Of a DNA stretch of 64,000 nucleotides, positions 1 to 8,457 are shown one piece after another (the first letter of the stretch is position 1; every line of letters starts with the position of its first letter). The notes under the pieces were generated by a model. It did no database searches and was not told where the DNA came from. It worked only from the letters and a program-made list of their open reading frames with translations. Origin of the DNA: Candidatus Aphodovivens avistercoris (GTDB taxonomy: Bacteria; Actinomycetota; Coriobacteriia; Coriobacteriales; Eggerthellaceae); assembly GCA_018710945.1 (NCBI GenBank), contig DVIW01000004.1, positions 166,540 through 230,539 of the forward strand. Reading direction: 5' to 3'. Made by a program: the position numbers and the translations under genes.

Positions 1-308
1 AGCTCGCCCACCGTCATCTCGTACTTGATCTCAAGGCCCACCAGCAGGAAGAACAAGGCCATGAACAGGTCGTTGATAACGTGCGCCGCCGACATGCCGG
101 CCACGGCGCCGCCAAAGAACACGCCCACCTCCACGTGCAGCAGCTCTTCGAAGGGCTCGTGCAGCGGCGTGTTCGCGATGATCACCGCCACGATGGCGGC
201 CAGCAGCATGACGAACGCCGCACGCGTGGACGAGTGCGTGAAGTCGATGAAGCGCCGGTAGCGCTTCTGGTGCCCCTGCACCTTGTCAATGAAAAGGCTG
301 TCGGTCAT
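1..308 (-). CDS. nhaA: Na+/H+ antiporter NhaA, N-terminal part (cut by window edge)
   Basis: The minus strand from an ATG at 308 reads MTDSLFIDKVQGHQKRYRRF, then a hydrophobic segment (VMLLAAIVAVIIANTP), and reaches FFLLVGLEIKYEMTVGE at the window edge. The FFLLVGLEIK block is characteristic of NhaA, the pH-regulated inner-membrane sodium/proton antiporter that exports Na+ at alkaline pH. Only about 102 residues are visible; a full protein has roughly 400. No strong Shine-Dalgarno was identified. It is divergent from hpf, 325 bp away. Confidence 0.85.
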   Translation of the reverse strand, partial: MTDSLFIDKVQGHQKRYRRFIDFTHSSTRAAFVMLLAAIVAVIIANTPLHEPFEELLHVEVGVFFGGAVAGMSAAHVINDLFMALFFLLVGLEIKYEMTVGE

Positions 309-633
309 GTTCCGCCCGTCTTCCCGAGGTTTCGGCCCATCATATCATGGGCGCGGCGCGCGCCGGTCGCCCATCGGCCTCCGTTGCGTGGACACGCGCG
401 GACGCGTGGCGCTACCGGGCGCTTCACCTGCGCGTTCTTCGATTCTTGCAAATGGGCAACAAGGGAAAAACCTCCCGCACGCACACCGGTTTTGCGCTAG
501 ACTTTACGTGCAGCAGCAGTTGAAAGGAGCCAGCCCCGGACCGTGCCGAAGAGCATACGCCTCCCCGCACGAGACGGGAGGGTCGGCCCCTTTCCGCTGC
601 TTTTTTATTCGTTCCGAGGTAAGAGGTGATCTC
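309..633. other. Intergenic region nhaA/hpf (325 bp)
   Basis: This gap separates the divergent nhaA and hpf genes. An ORF open on the plus strand through this stretch is only an upstream extension of hpf in the same frame and has no family resemblance. A TAGACT hexamer at 498-503 could be a -10 box for hpf, but no convincing -35 lies at the right distance. The only clear signal is the hpf ribosome-binding site AGAGGTGAT at 622-630. Confidence 0.4.
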
Positions 634-1206
634 ATGGCCATTACCGTGACCGGCCGCAAAATGCCTGTAACCGATGCACTGCGCCAGTACGCCGAAGAGA
701 AGATCGGCAACTCCATGAAGGTCATGGACATCAACCCGCTCGATGCCGAAGTGGTGCTCTCCGTCGAGAAGAATCCCGCCAACCCCCTGCCCGCCACCTG
801 CGAGGTGACGCTGTGGACGAAGGGCCACGTCATCCACGTGGAAGAGAACGAAGAGGACATGTACGCCGCCATCGACGTGGCCGCCGCCAAGGTGGTGCGC
901 CAGCTGCGCAAGTACAAGACCCGCGTGATCGACCACCGCATGCGCGCCAGCGAGAAGGCTCCTGCGGCTGAGGGCGGCGCGGGCGAGCCCGACTTCGACG
1001 CCCTGATGGAAGAGCTTTCGGCCGACGACGCCATCCTGCGCGTGAAGGAGATCGACTTCGAGCCCCTCACCGAGGAGGAGGCGCTGGTGAAGATCGACCT
1101 GCTGGACCACGATTTCTTCGTGTACACCGACCGCGACAGCGGCAACGTGAACGTGCTGTACCGCCGCACCAACGGCGGCTACGGCCTGCTGAAGCCGAAG
1201 GAGTAG
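634..1206 (+). CDS. hpf: Ribosome hibernation-promoting factor, long form
   Basis: A 190-residue protein with the HPF/RaiA fold (MAITVTGRKMPVTDALRQYA at the start). After a linker at about residues 105-125 it has the C-terminal dimerisation domain (DFFVYTDRDSGNVNVLYRR) that marks the long form. Long HPF binds the 30S decoding region of idle ribosomes and drives 100S dimer formation in stationary phase or stress. The ATG at 634 is chosen because an upstream extension lacks family similarity and AGAGGTGAT lies 4-12 nt ahead. It stands alone, convergent with the following MFS gene. Confidence 0.95.
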   Translation: MAITVTGRKMPVTDALRQYAEEKIGNSMKVMDINPLDAEVVLSVEKNPANPLPATCEVTLWTKGHVIHVEENEEDMYAAIDVAAAKVVRQLRKYKTRVIDHRMRASEKAPAAEGGAGEPDFDALMEELSADDAILRVKEIDFEPLTEEEALVKIDLLDHDFFVYTDRDSGNVNVLYRRTNGGYGLLKPKE

Positions 1207-1344
1207 CTCGCCGCAACCCTGCGCCTGCGCCGCCCGCGCTGTCTGCGCACGGCGGCAGCTGCCGCAGGGAGGCGACCACGATCCGCCCCGCCGTCGCGCG
1301 CGGGCGGGTTTCCGGGGCGCGTCCGACGCGCCGCCCCGTTGCCA

Positions 1345-1379
1345 CGGAGGGCCGGCAGCTGCACGCTGCCGGCCCTCCG
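1345..1379. terminator. Hairpin between convergent hpf and MFS genes
   Basis: A perfect 15-bp stem (1345-1359 with 1365-1379) with a 5-nt loop sits in the 256-bp gap between hpf (plus) and the MFS gene (minus). There is no T-run on either side, so its role as a bidirectional terminator is inferred from position and stem strength. Confidence 0.55.
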
Positions 1380-1462
1380 GCGCATTCGGGCTGCAGTGCG
1401 AGTGCGGCAGGACAGAGCGCCGCAAGCCGAGCGCCTACGTCCTGTCCCGCGAGCGGGCGGCC

Positions 1463-2635
1463 CTACGCGGCCGCTTCCGCGCGCTTGATGGAGCGCACGA
1501 GCGCCATCGAGCACACCAGGAACGCCGCCGCGCCGATGACGGCGCCACCCAGGCCCACGTCGGCCACCGACACGGCCGACGTCACCACGCCGCCCACCCA
1601 CGTGCCGCTGCCGATGCCCAGGTTGAAGATGCCCGAGTACGCAGCCATCGCCACCGTCTGCGCCGGCTGCGGCGCGTTGCTTACCACCTCGGCCTGGAAC
1701 GCCACGTTGTAGGCCGTGTAGCATGCGCCCCACACCGCGCACACCGCCAGCACCGCCACGGGCCCGATGGAGGCCGTCAGCAGCAGCGCAAGCGAGGCGA
1801 CCACGCCCAGCACCGCACCGCGCATGAACGAGAAGCGCGTGCGGCGGTACGTGCGCGAGAACACCATGCTGCCCGCAACGCCTGCAGCGCCGAACAGCAC
1901 CAACGCGAACGTCGTGAGGTTTTCCGAGAAGCCCGCCACCTGCTGCAAAAACGGCTCGATGTAGCTGTACCCGGTGAAATGCGCCGTGGCAAACAGGGCC
2001 GTGACCACGTAGATGTTGCGCAGCGCGGGGATCTTGAACAGCTCGGGCAGCTGGCGCGCCGAGAAGCGCTGCCCCTGCGCAAGGCGCGGCATGGCCGTCA
2101 GCAGGAACACGAGCGCCACGACCGCAGCCGCCGCCACGCAGGCGAACGTCATGCGCCAGCCCAGCACCAGCCCGATGGCACGCCCCAGCGGCAGACCGCA
2201 CACCATGGCGATGGCCGAGCCGGTGGCGATGGTGCCGATGGCCGCTTCCGCATGGCGCTGCCCCACCACGCGCACCGCCACCGGCGACGCGATGGACCAG
2301 AACACGGCGTGCGCGGCGGCCACCATCAGGCGCGCCGCCACCAGCAGCGGAAACGTCGGTGCCAGAGCGGATGCCACCTGACCGGCGGCGAACAGCGCGA
2401 TGACGGCCAGCATCAGCCGCTTCAGCTCGAAGCGCGAGGCGAACACCATCAGCGGGATGGAAAGCAGCGCCACCGCCCACGCGTACAGCGAGATGATGAG
2501 CCCTGCGCCCGCCTCGGTCATGCCGAAGTCGGCCGCGATGTCCACCAGCAGCCCGATGGGCATGAACTCCGACGTGTTCATGATGAACGCCGAAAACGCC
2601 AGCCCCGCCAGCACCAGCCAATCCTTGCGCGCCAT
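1463..2635 (-). CDS. MFS efflux transporter (DHA1, sugar/nucleoside efflux-like)
   Basis: A 390-residue, 12-helix major facilitator protein. The opening MARKDWLVLAGLAFSAFI followed by NTSEFMPIGLL is typical of the DHA1 group that includes the SotB/SetB-like sugar efflux and NepI-like nucleoside efflux proteins. The conserved loop 2-3 region reads ASRFELKRLML. The ATG at 2635 is preferred over an in-frame start 93 nt upstream, because GGAGCGGAAGGG precedes it and the extension is unlike the family. Substrate cannot be read from sequence; export of a small metabolite or drug is the family expectation. Confidence 0.8.
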   Translation of the reverse strand: MARKDWLVLAGLAFSAFIMNTSEFMPIGLLVDIAADFGMTEAGAGLIISLYAWAVALLSIPLMVFASRFELKRLMLAVIALFAAGQVASALAPTFPLLVAARLMVAAAHAVFWSIASPVAVRVVGQRHAEAAIGTIATGSAIAMVCGLPLGRAIGLVLGWRMTFACVAAAAVVALVFLLTAMPRLAQGQRFSARQLPELFKIPALRNIYVVTALFATAHFTGYSYIEPFLQQVAGFSENLTTFALVLFGAAGVAGSMVFSRTYRRTRFSFMRGAVLGVVASLALLLTASIGPVAVLAVCAVWGACYTAYNVAFQAEVVSNAPQPAQTVAMAAYSGIFNLGIGSGTWVGGVVTSAVSVADVGLGGAVIGAAAFLVCSMALVRSIKRAEAAA

Positions 2636-2972
2636 GCCGCCCTTCCGCTCCTTGCCTGTGTTCGTTTCTGCTCTTTTCCGCGTTCCGCACCGCCTTGACG
2701 AGGCAGGCGGAAGCAAAACGAACGGCATTCTAGCGCAGCCGTGTTAACGCGCGATCAACCTTTCGGCAAGACGCGGCAAGCTTGCAAAGTCCGCACAATC
2801 GCGTGGGACAGCGAGCGCCGGGGCGGGCGTCCGGGCAGGCAGCCCCGTCCGCAACGCTCGGGACGCAGTACGGCGGCGGCGCGGCGAGATACGACGATGA
2901 GCAGCGCGCGGCGAGCCGACGGTTGCGGCCTCGCGCTTCGCGCTGGTGCCTGCGGCCTATGGCAACCTCCCC
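2636..2972. other. Intergenic region (337 bp), no gene seen
   Basis: Between the MFS start and the aminotransferase stop, both on the minus strand. A TAGAAT-like -10 box reads on the minus strand at 2727-2732, with TTGATC 20 nt upstream. That spacing is too long for a confident promoter. The remainder is GC-rich and shows no family-like reading frame. Confidence 0.35.
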
Positions 2973-4160
2973 CTACTGCACGTATTCTTCCGCAAGGGCC
3001 TTGAACGCGGGCATGCTGTTCTCGATGACGCTGGCATCGACGCAGTAGCCGATGCGGATCCAGCCCTCCACGCCGAAGCTGTTAGAGGGGACCAGCAGCA
3101 GCTCGTGCTTTTTCGCGCGCTCGGCGAATGCCTCGGCGTCGGGCTCCAGCGCACGCACCCACAGGTAGAACGCGCCCTGCGGTTCCACGTATTCGTAGCC
3201 CAGCTCAGACAGGCCCTTCGTCAACAGCTCGCGGTTCGCGGCGTAAGCGGCCACGTCGCTGGGTTCGTCCACGCAGCGCTCCACCACGCGCTGGAACAGC
3301 GCCGGCGCGCACACGAAGCCCAGCGCGCGGCCCGCGCCGCAGATGGCCGCATATACGTCGGCGGACTCTTCCGCACCCATCTGGTCGGCGGCGTACAGCC
3401 AGCCGATGCGCTCACCCGGCAGCGACAGCGACTTGGAGTACGAGTAGCACACGATCGTGCGCGCGTAAACGGCGGGAACCCAGGGCACCTCGGCGCCGTA
3501 GACGATCTCGCGGTACGGCTCGTCGCTGATCAGGTAGATGCGCGTGCCGAGCTCGGCCTCCTTCTGGCGCAGGGCGGCCGCCAGCTCTTCCAACGCCGCG
3601 CGGCCGTACACGGCCCCGGTGGGGTTGTTGGGCGAGTCGATGATCAGCGCGCTGGTGCGCGGCGTGACGGCCGCCGCGATGGCGGGCACGTCCAACTGGA
3701 AATCGTTCGCGCGCGCGGGAACCTCGACGCAGGTGCAGCCGGCGCTTTCGATGAACACTTTGTATTCGGGGAAGTACGGAGCGACGACCAGCACCTCGTC
3801 GCCCGGATGCGTGACGGCGGAAAGCGCGATGGCCAGACCCGCCGCGGCACCGGCGGTCATGTAGATACGATCCGGCGACGCCTCGCAGCCGAAGCGGCGC
3901 TGGATGCTGTGCGCGACGGCTTGGCGGACAGCCGGCGTGCCCTGGGCGGGCGTGTAGCCGTGCAACGCGCACGCGGGCTCGCCCAGCGCGTCGGCGATGG
4001 CGCTGCGCACGGCAGCGGGCGCGGGGACGGAGGGGTTGCCCAGGCTGAAGTCGAACACCTTGTCAGCGCCGATCTCGGCTTTGCGCGTCAGACCGTACGC
4101 GAACAGCTCGCGGATAGCCGACGGCTCGTTGCCCAACGCGAGCATCCTCTCGTTCACCAT
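2973..4160 (-). CDS. Class I/II pyridoxal-phosphate aminotransferase
   Basis: A 395-residue fold-type I aminotransferase. Landmarks counted from the ATG at 4160 are SPNNPTG (N178/N179, cofactor and substrate binding), ISDEPY (D213 contacting the pyridine nitrogen, Y216), SYSKSLSLPGERIG (K243, the Schiff-base lysine) and R251 for the phosphate or carboxylate. Overall form resembles AspC/AlaT-type enzymes; the exact amino donor is not deducible. An in-frame GTG lies 9 nt upstream, but the GAAAGGA box is only 2 nt from it and 11 nt from the ATG, so the ATG is preferred. It appears monocistronic. Confidence 0.88.
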   Translation of the reverse strand: MVNERMLALGNEPSAIRELFAYGLTRKAEIGADKVFDFSLGNPSVPAPAAVRSAIADALGEPACALHGYTPAQGTPAVRQAVAHSIQRRFGCEASPDRIYMTAGAAAGLAIALSAVTHPGDEVLVVAPYFPEYKVFIESAGCTCVEVPARANDFQLDVPAIAAAVTPRTSALIIDSPNNPTGAVYGRAALEELAAALRQKEAELGTRIYLISDEPYREIVYGAEVPWVPAVYARTIVCYSYSKSLSLPGERIGWLYAADQMGAEESADVYAAICGAGRALGFVCAPALFQRVVERCVDEPSDVAAYAANRELLTKGLSELGYEYVEPQGAFYLWVRALEPDAEAFAERAKKHELLLVPSNSFGVEGWIRIGYCVDASVIENSMPAFKALAEEYVQ

Positions 4161-4377
4161 GTGCACCACGTTCCTTTCACGATCTTCCAGCCGACGTTGC
4201 CGCGCGTCGTGTTTTTGCCGCCGCGCGCACGCTTTGTCGCGCTTGCGCAGCCACGTGACGCGCGGGCGTTTACTGCGGCTTCGTTGCCCTTTTCAGCGGC
4301 GCAACCGCGCTGACTGCGCAGCGGCTTGACGACGAAGCAGGCCATAGCGCCAACCATGCAGCCATCTGCAACGCGCG

Positions 4378-4437
4378 ACCGTGCTAATCGCGCCTTTCTC
4401 GCCCGTCAGGTGGCAAGAACACCGCGATTAGCACGGT
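4378..4437. repeat. 15-bp perfect inverted repeat, possible operator
   Basis: ACCGTGCTAATCGCG at 4378-4392 is repeated exactly in inverted orientation at 4423-4437, with 30 nt between. It lies in the 459-bp gap (4161-4619) between the aminotransferase start and the marR stop, about 220 bp upstream of the aminotransferase. That gap holds no recognisable gene. The arms could be paired regulator sites or a long hairpin; no T-run follows. Confidence 0.5.
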
Positions 4438-4488
4438 GGCGGCGACCGCAGCTTGCGCCGTCAAGCAGCACGCACCTGATTATGGCAC

Positions 4489-4521
4489 AAAAAAGCTCGG
4501 CAGCCCCGAAGGCTGTCGAGC
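4489..4521 (-). terminator. Rho-independent terminator of marR-like gene
   Basis: On the minus strand an 11-bp stem with one internal mismatch (4511-4521 with 4495-4505) and a TTCGG-type loop is followed directly by six T residues (4494-4489). It is about 100 bp downstream of the marR-like stop codon. Confidence 0.85.
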
Positions 4522-4619
4522 CCGTAACACGCCGCTTACATCAAGCATCCCACCGTGCACCCACAGCTACCTGCCGCGAAGAGGCGCGCAAGCAGCACGC
4601 CGCAGTGCCGGAAGGTCTG

Positions 4620-5096
4620 CTAGCAGTGGCAGCAGTGATGACGATGCGCCTTGCGGCCCTTCTTCTTGCCGTTGACGCCCTTGTCCTTCACCGACAGAAT
4701 GAGCTTCTCGGTGAGGGCGTTCAGCTGGGCGACCTCTTCCTCGGACAGGCAGCTCAGGATCTCATCGGCGGCCTTGTCGTTGGCGGCAGCGCGCTTCTGG
4801 GCGATGGCGCGGCCCTCGTCAGTGAGGCTGACGGTGTAGGTGTGCTTGTCGGCATGGTCGCCGATGGTCACGTAGCCGTTGCGCGCCGCCTTCTTCACGA
4901 CGTCCTTCAGGGCGCCGCGGTCGCAGCCGAGCACCTCGACCAGCTCGCGCTGGGTAGCGCCGTCGTTCTCCAGCAGAGCGTTCATCAGCGCACCCTGGCC
5001 GCGCTTGTAGCTTTTCGGGCCCATCTTGCGGAACGCGAGGCGGGTGAGCTTGCTGGCCTTCTTCAGCTGCGCCAGCGTGCGGGCGGATTCGTTCAT
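4620..5096 (-). CDS. MarR-family winged-helix regulator with His/Cys-rich tail
   Basis: A 158-residue winged-helix regulator of the MarR type. ATQRELVEVLGCDRGALKDVV is the recognition-helix region (about 47-67) and HTYTVSLTDEGRAIAQ is the wing. The last eight residues read HRHHCCHC (151-158) after a basic stretch, unusual for MarR proteins and suggestive of metal binding. The ATG at 5096 has GGAAGAGGAA upstream; a longer in-frame start gives a basic extension without similarity. A good promoter overlapped by TTATTCAC boxes lies just upstream (5188-5256), consistent with autorepression. Target genes other than itself are unknown. Confidence 0.8.
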   Translation of the reverse strand: MNESARTLAQLKKASKLTRLAFRKMGPKSYKRGQGALMNALLENDGATQRELVEVLGCDRGALKDVVKKAARNGYVTIGDHADKHTYTVSLTDEGRAIAQKRAAANDKAADEILSCLSEEEVAQLNALTEKLILSVKDKGVNGKKKGRKAHRHHCCHC

Positions 5097-5187
5097 GGTG
5101 TTCCTCTTCCTTCTTGGTTTTCGCATCCATTGCATTCAGCGGTTGGAGACTATAGACCTTGGGAAGAGCCGCACACAGCGCATGATC

Positions 5188-5216
5188 ATATTATTCACAA
5201 AGTGTACATTGCGCAA
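5188..5216 (-). promoter_or_regulatory. Promoter of marR-like gene
   Basis: On the minus strand TTGCGC (5216-5211), a 17-nt spacer and TAATAT (5193-5188) form a good sigma70-type promoter about 90 nt upstream of the start codon. The -10 box overlaps a TTATTCAC element (5191-5198). Confidence 0.7.
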
Positions 5217-5227
5217 TTGTTTTCCCA

Positions 5228-5256
5228 CGTGAATATGCTTATTTGCATTATTCACG
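5228..5256. promoter_or_regulatory. Imperfect palindrome, candidate MarR operator
   Basis: CGTGAATATGC (5228-5238) and GCATTATTCACG (5245-5256) form an imperfect inverted repeat just upstream of the -35 box. The TTATTCAC half-site recurs at 5191-5198 over the -10. Two sites flanking a promoter are typical of an autoregulated MarR gene. The assignment is inference. Confidence 0.55.
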
Positions 5257-5311
5257 AATAGAATTGTTCTTGCAAGCAAGTGATTCTGGCACGCGCATAG
5301 CGCGGAAAGCC

Positions 5312-5851
5312 CTATTTCCCCTCGGGAGCTTTGCGGTCAAAGAAGGGGCTTTTGGAGGCGATGCTTACGGGGATGGCGTAGACCTGGCGCACGTCGGCGC
5401 CCAGGAGCGACAAGCGCTGGGCGGCCAGGCCGGCGGAGAACATCACGCGCGTGTCCACGCGGTAGTCGGCCGCCTTTGCGCAGGCCGAGCCGATGGCGAT
5501 GCCCACGTCCACGCTGTTGATGGCGCACAGCACGCCCTCCGCGCGGTCGCTGCACGTGGGGAAGCCGCAGTGGCCGCAGTTCAGGCCCAGCGCCTGCTCT
5601 CGCGTGCCCACCAGCACCACGGCCTGTGCCGCTTCGACGTTCAGCGCGTCGCGCAGGAAGAACTTGAAGCCGCGCTCCGCAGCGATGGCGCGCATCTCGT
5701 CGGCGATGCGCTGTTTGTCGTCGCCGTCGGCCACGGCGCACTCGATGATGTCGACACCCTTGCCCTTCGGCGCCGTCCGCGCCGCCACCAGCATCTTCTC
5801 CGCGATGTCGCGCGCTTGGCCCTGACGCAGATCCCGCTCGTTCACGATCAT
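5312..5851 (-). CDS. DUF2148 ferredoxin-domain protein (4Fe-4S)
   Basis: A 179-residue protein of the DUF2148 family. The signature NCGHCGFPTC supplies C92, C95 and C100, with C109 and C124 nearby, enough for a [4Fe-4S] cluster. The family occurs mostly in anaerobes and has no assigned reaction. The ATG at 5851 is preceded by GGAAGGGG with good spacing. An upstream in-frame extension of 34 residues is proline/arginine-rich and is rejected. It is followed on the same strand by marR after 215 bp that contain the marR promoter, so the two are probably separate units. Confidence 0.82.
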   Translation of the reverse strand: MIVNERDLRQGQARDIAEKMLVAARTAPKGKGVDIIECAVADGDDKQRIADEMRAIAAERGFKFFLRDALNVEAAQAVVLVGTREQALGLNCGHCGFPTCSDRAEGVLCAINSVDVGIAIGSACAKAADYRVDTRVMFSAGLAAQRLSLLGADVRQVYAIPVSIASKSPFFDRKAPEGK

Positions 5852-5885
5852 GGATGCCCCTTCCGCCGTGCGTTTGCCGTTCTCG

Positions 5886-6917
5886 CTAGCGCTCACTGCG
5901 CTGACGCGCACGGGCAAGCGCGGCGCCGGCAACCGGCAGAGATGCGAGGGCACCCATGGCCGCAGCCGTTGCGAGAGCCGTCATATCGTCGCCCGTCTTG
6001 GCTAAAGCAGGTGCCTCGTCTTCGCTGGGAGCTGCGTTGTTCTTTTCGGGAGAGTCGTTGTTGTTGCCGTCGTTCTCTTCCTCGCCGTCCGCAGGCGGAA
6101 GCGGCTCTGCTTCCTCGTTCGCTTGCCAAATCGCGTAGAAGTTCAGGCTCTTGTCGTACATGAGAGCCTCGGGGTCCCACTCCGCAGGCTCGCCGTCGGG
6201 GGAAGTCGCCCAGCCCAGGAACGTATAGCCCTCGCGTGCGGGAACGGCAGGAGCTGCGCCCAGCTGCTCACCGTAATGACGGTAGTAGGGAGTTTTCAAG
6301 GTGTCCGAATCGGAAGGATCGTAGTTGCGGTGGAACGTCACCGTCTGCTGCGACGTCAAATCGCAGTCAACTTCGATGGTGACATCGCTTTCGATATGAG
6401 ACAGCGTGAAAGAGGCGTAGCGTTTGTAAGACTCGCCCGGCGCAGCGCTCGGATACGTCACGTTGGGGTATGAGGCGCTGCCTAGATGATCTATGTAGAG
6501 GATCCCCTCGTCCTTGTTGAGATAGCCAGCGCTAACATCGTAGAAACCGTCAGCGGGATCGCCCTCCTTGCAAGACGCCACCTCGTACGTTTTTCCGTCG
6601 CAGGTAATCGTTATCGACTCGATGCACCCGAAAGGCTCGGTGGCTCGAGCGGCAAAGTCCACCATGCCGCCTTTGTCCGGATCCACGTTCTGCAACGTGA
6701 TGGTGTCGGAATACCCTGCATCGGCGCTTCCAGCATCGGCGCCGAAATCTCCCTCGGCCACATCAACCACGCCCAAGGGCATGTTGACCTTTACCGTCAC
6801 CGTCACCTGGCCATCCGCGGCATAGGCCGGCGAAACCCCGACGAACGCAAGCGCGGCCGCGACGAGGCAGGCGGCGAACAGCAGCGACGCAACCGACTTG
6901 AATGATGCGCGTACCAT
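5886..6917 (-). CDS. Secreted InlB B-repeat protein with LAKTG sorting signal
   Basis: A 343-residue surface protein. There is an N-terminal signal peptide (FAACLVAAALAFVGVSPAYA), then a beta-rich region. A B-repeat (Flg_new/Listeria-type) near residues 210-280 includes GYTFLGWATSPDGE and FYAIWQ, followed by an acidic Asn/Pro-rich linker. The C-terminus has LAKTG (about 305-309), a hydrophobic helix and ARARQRSER, a sortase sorting signal with Ala in place of Pro, as used by LAXTG-type class E enzymes. The ATG at 6917 has GGAGAAGGAG upstream. It probably acts in adhesion or as a wall-anchored module; the ligand is unknown. Confidence 0.8.
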   Translation of the reverse strand: MVRASFKSVASLLFAACLVAAALAFVGVSPAYAADGQVTVTVKVNMPLGVVDVAEGDFGADAGSADAGYSDTITLQNVDPDKGGMVDFAARATEPFGCIESITITCDGKTYEVASCKEGDPADGFYDVSAGYLNKDEGILYIDHLGSASYPNVTYPSAAPGESYKRYASFTLSHIESDVTIEVDCDLTSQQTVTFHRNYDPSDSDTLKTPYYRHYGEQLGAAPAVPAREGYTFLGWATSPDGEPAEWDPEALMYDKSLNFYAIWQANEEAEPLPPADGEEENDGNNNDSPEKNNAAPSEDEAPALAKTGDDMTALATAAAMGALASLPVAGAALARARQRSER

Positions 6918-7155
6918 AAAAGCTCCTTCTCCACATCCTTCATGCCAGTATAGGGGACTCCGGGCACATGCCATAGAGAAATGCAGTTTTCCCGTCAGAA
7001 TCGCTGCTGCCTCCCTCCAGCTGCAGGCGGCACAATGAACAACCGCGGCCCCATCGGTTGTCGTATACGCAAGCGCCAACCAGGCGGATGAGAGCAATCC
7101 GCTCCCGCGCCCCTATCCGCAAAGCTCGCCCGCCGCATCCGCCACGTCATCCGCG

Positions 7156-8445
7156 CTACGCGACTCCGCCCTTGCCCGCGTCACCGCCCTTGCCCGCAGC
7201 GCCGTCCGCATCCGCTTCCCCTTCCGCTCCGTCCGCTCCCGCGCGCGCGAAATCGCTCTCGATGCGGGCGATCTTCTTGCGGAACGCCACGGTCAGCGCG
7301 AACGCGGCCGCAATGAACACCAGCAGGATCAGCCACATGGGCTGGTACCCCGTCACCTCGGCAACCGAGCCCGCCAGCACCGGCCCGATAATGTTGCCGG
7401 CATCGATGCCGATGAAGTACGCGCTGCCCGCCGCGCCGCGCCGCTCGGGGGGCACGCACTCCATGCAGCACGCCTGCAGCAGCGGGCCGGCCGCACCGTA
7501 GCCGAACGCCGACAGCGCCGCGGCCACCAAAAACATCCACAGCGCGTCGGCCTGGCTGATGACCAAAAACGAGCACGCGAAGCTCACCATGGCCGGCAGC
7601 ACCACTTTCACCAGCCCGTACTTGTCGGCCAGCCGCCCGGTAAGAGGACGCGACAGTAGCATGAGCAATGCGTTCACCGTGAAGAACAGCCCGATGTTGT
7701 CCACCCCGCGCTCGGCGGCGTACAGGGCCAAAAACGAGTTCACGTTGCAGAACGCGATGACCAAAAGCCCCGCGATGAGCGCCGGCACCGCGGCCTCGAA
7801 GGCGAACACGCTGTTCGGCGTTATCTTGAACGGACGGCGCTTGTGCGGCGGCTCCTTCACCATGAGGGCGCAGCCCACCGCTCCCAGCATGATGATGCCG
7901 GCGATGCCAAACGCCGCGTTGTACCCCAGCGCATCGGCCAGCGTCAGGCCCACCATGGGGCCGATCGCCATGCACGCCGCCTGGGCCAGCGAAAAGTACC
8001 CGATGCCCGAGTTCACGCGGCTGCGCGGCAGCGTGTCGGTTGCCATGGCGAGGCAGCAGGTGAACGTGAACGCCATCGCCGACCCCTGCAGCAGGCGCGC
8101 CAGGATGACCACCACGATGTTGCTGGACAGGCTGAACACGAAGTACGACGCTGCCACGGCAAGAAGCGCCACCACCAGGATCTTCTTGCGGCTGAACGCA
8201 TCGATGGCCGGTGCAGAGACGATCTTCAGGGCAAGGGCGGTGTAGGCGAACGCGCTCACGGCGAACCCCACCAGCGTGGTGGAGGCGCCCAGCGAGTCGG
8301 CGTACAGGGCAATGAGCACGTTCACCATCTGCTGGCCCATCGCCAACGCACCGTTAGCTATGAAGATGCTGATGAACGCCTTGTTCCAGATCCGGTCGCC
8401 CGCGCTTTCGCGCGCGGTGCCGCCGTTTCCGCTTGCCCCGCCCAT
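7156..8445 (-). CDS. MFS transporter, distal gene of amino acid ABC cluster
   Basis: A 429-residue major facilitator with 12 predicted helices. Loop 2-3 contains DAFSRKKIL and loop 8-9 has GRLADKYGLVK. The C-terminal tail is a low-complexity Ala/Gly/Asp stretch. The ATG at 8445 is supported by GGTGAG 4 nt upstream; a GTG at 8454 is possible. The gene starts 12 nt after the ATPase gene, so it is probably co-transcribed with the amino acid uptake operon. Co-transcription with an importer could mean exchange or export of a product, but the substrate is not visible. Confidence 0.78.
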   Translation of the reverse strand: MGGASGNGGTARESAGDRIWNKAFISIFIANGALAMGQQMVNVLIALYADSLGASTTLVGFAVSAFAYTALALKIVSAPAIDAFSRKKILVVALLAVAASYFVFSLSSNIVVVILARLLQGSAMAFTFTCCLAMATDTLPRSRVNSGIGYFSLAQAACMAIGPMVGLTLADALGYNAAFGIAGIIMLGAVGCALMVKEPPHKRRPFKITPNSVFAFEAAVPALIAGLLVIAFCNVNSFLALYAAERGVDNIGLFFTVNALLMLLSRPLTGRLADKYGLVKVVLPAMVSFACSFLVISQADALWMFLVAAALSAFGYGAAGPLLQACCMECVPPERRGAAGSAYFIGIDAGNIIGPVLAGSVAEVTGYQPMWLILLVFIAAAFALTVAFRKKIARIESDFARAGADGAEGEADADGAAGKGGDAGKGGVA

Positions 8446-8457
8446 CGCGCTCACCGC

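Noticed and set aside
1179..2690. Long minus-strand frame overlapping the MFS gene
   Set aside because: It is Gly/Arg/His-rich, out of frame with the clear MFS protein, and typical of the open antisense or shifted frames of GC-rich DNA.
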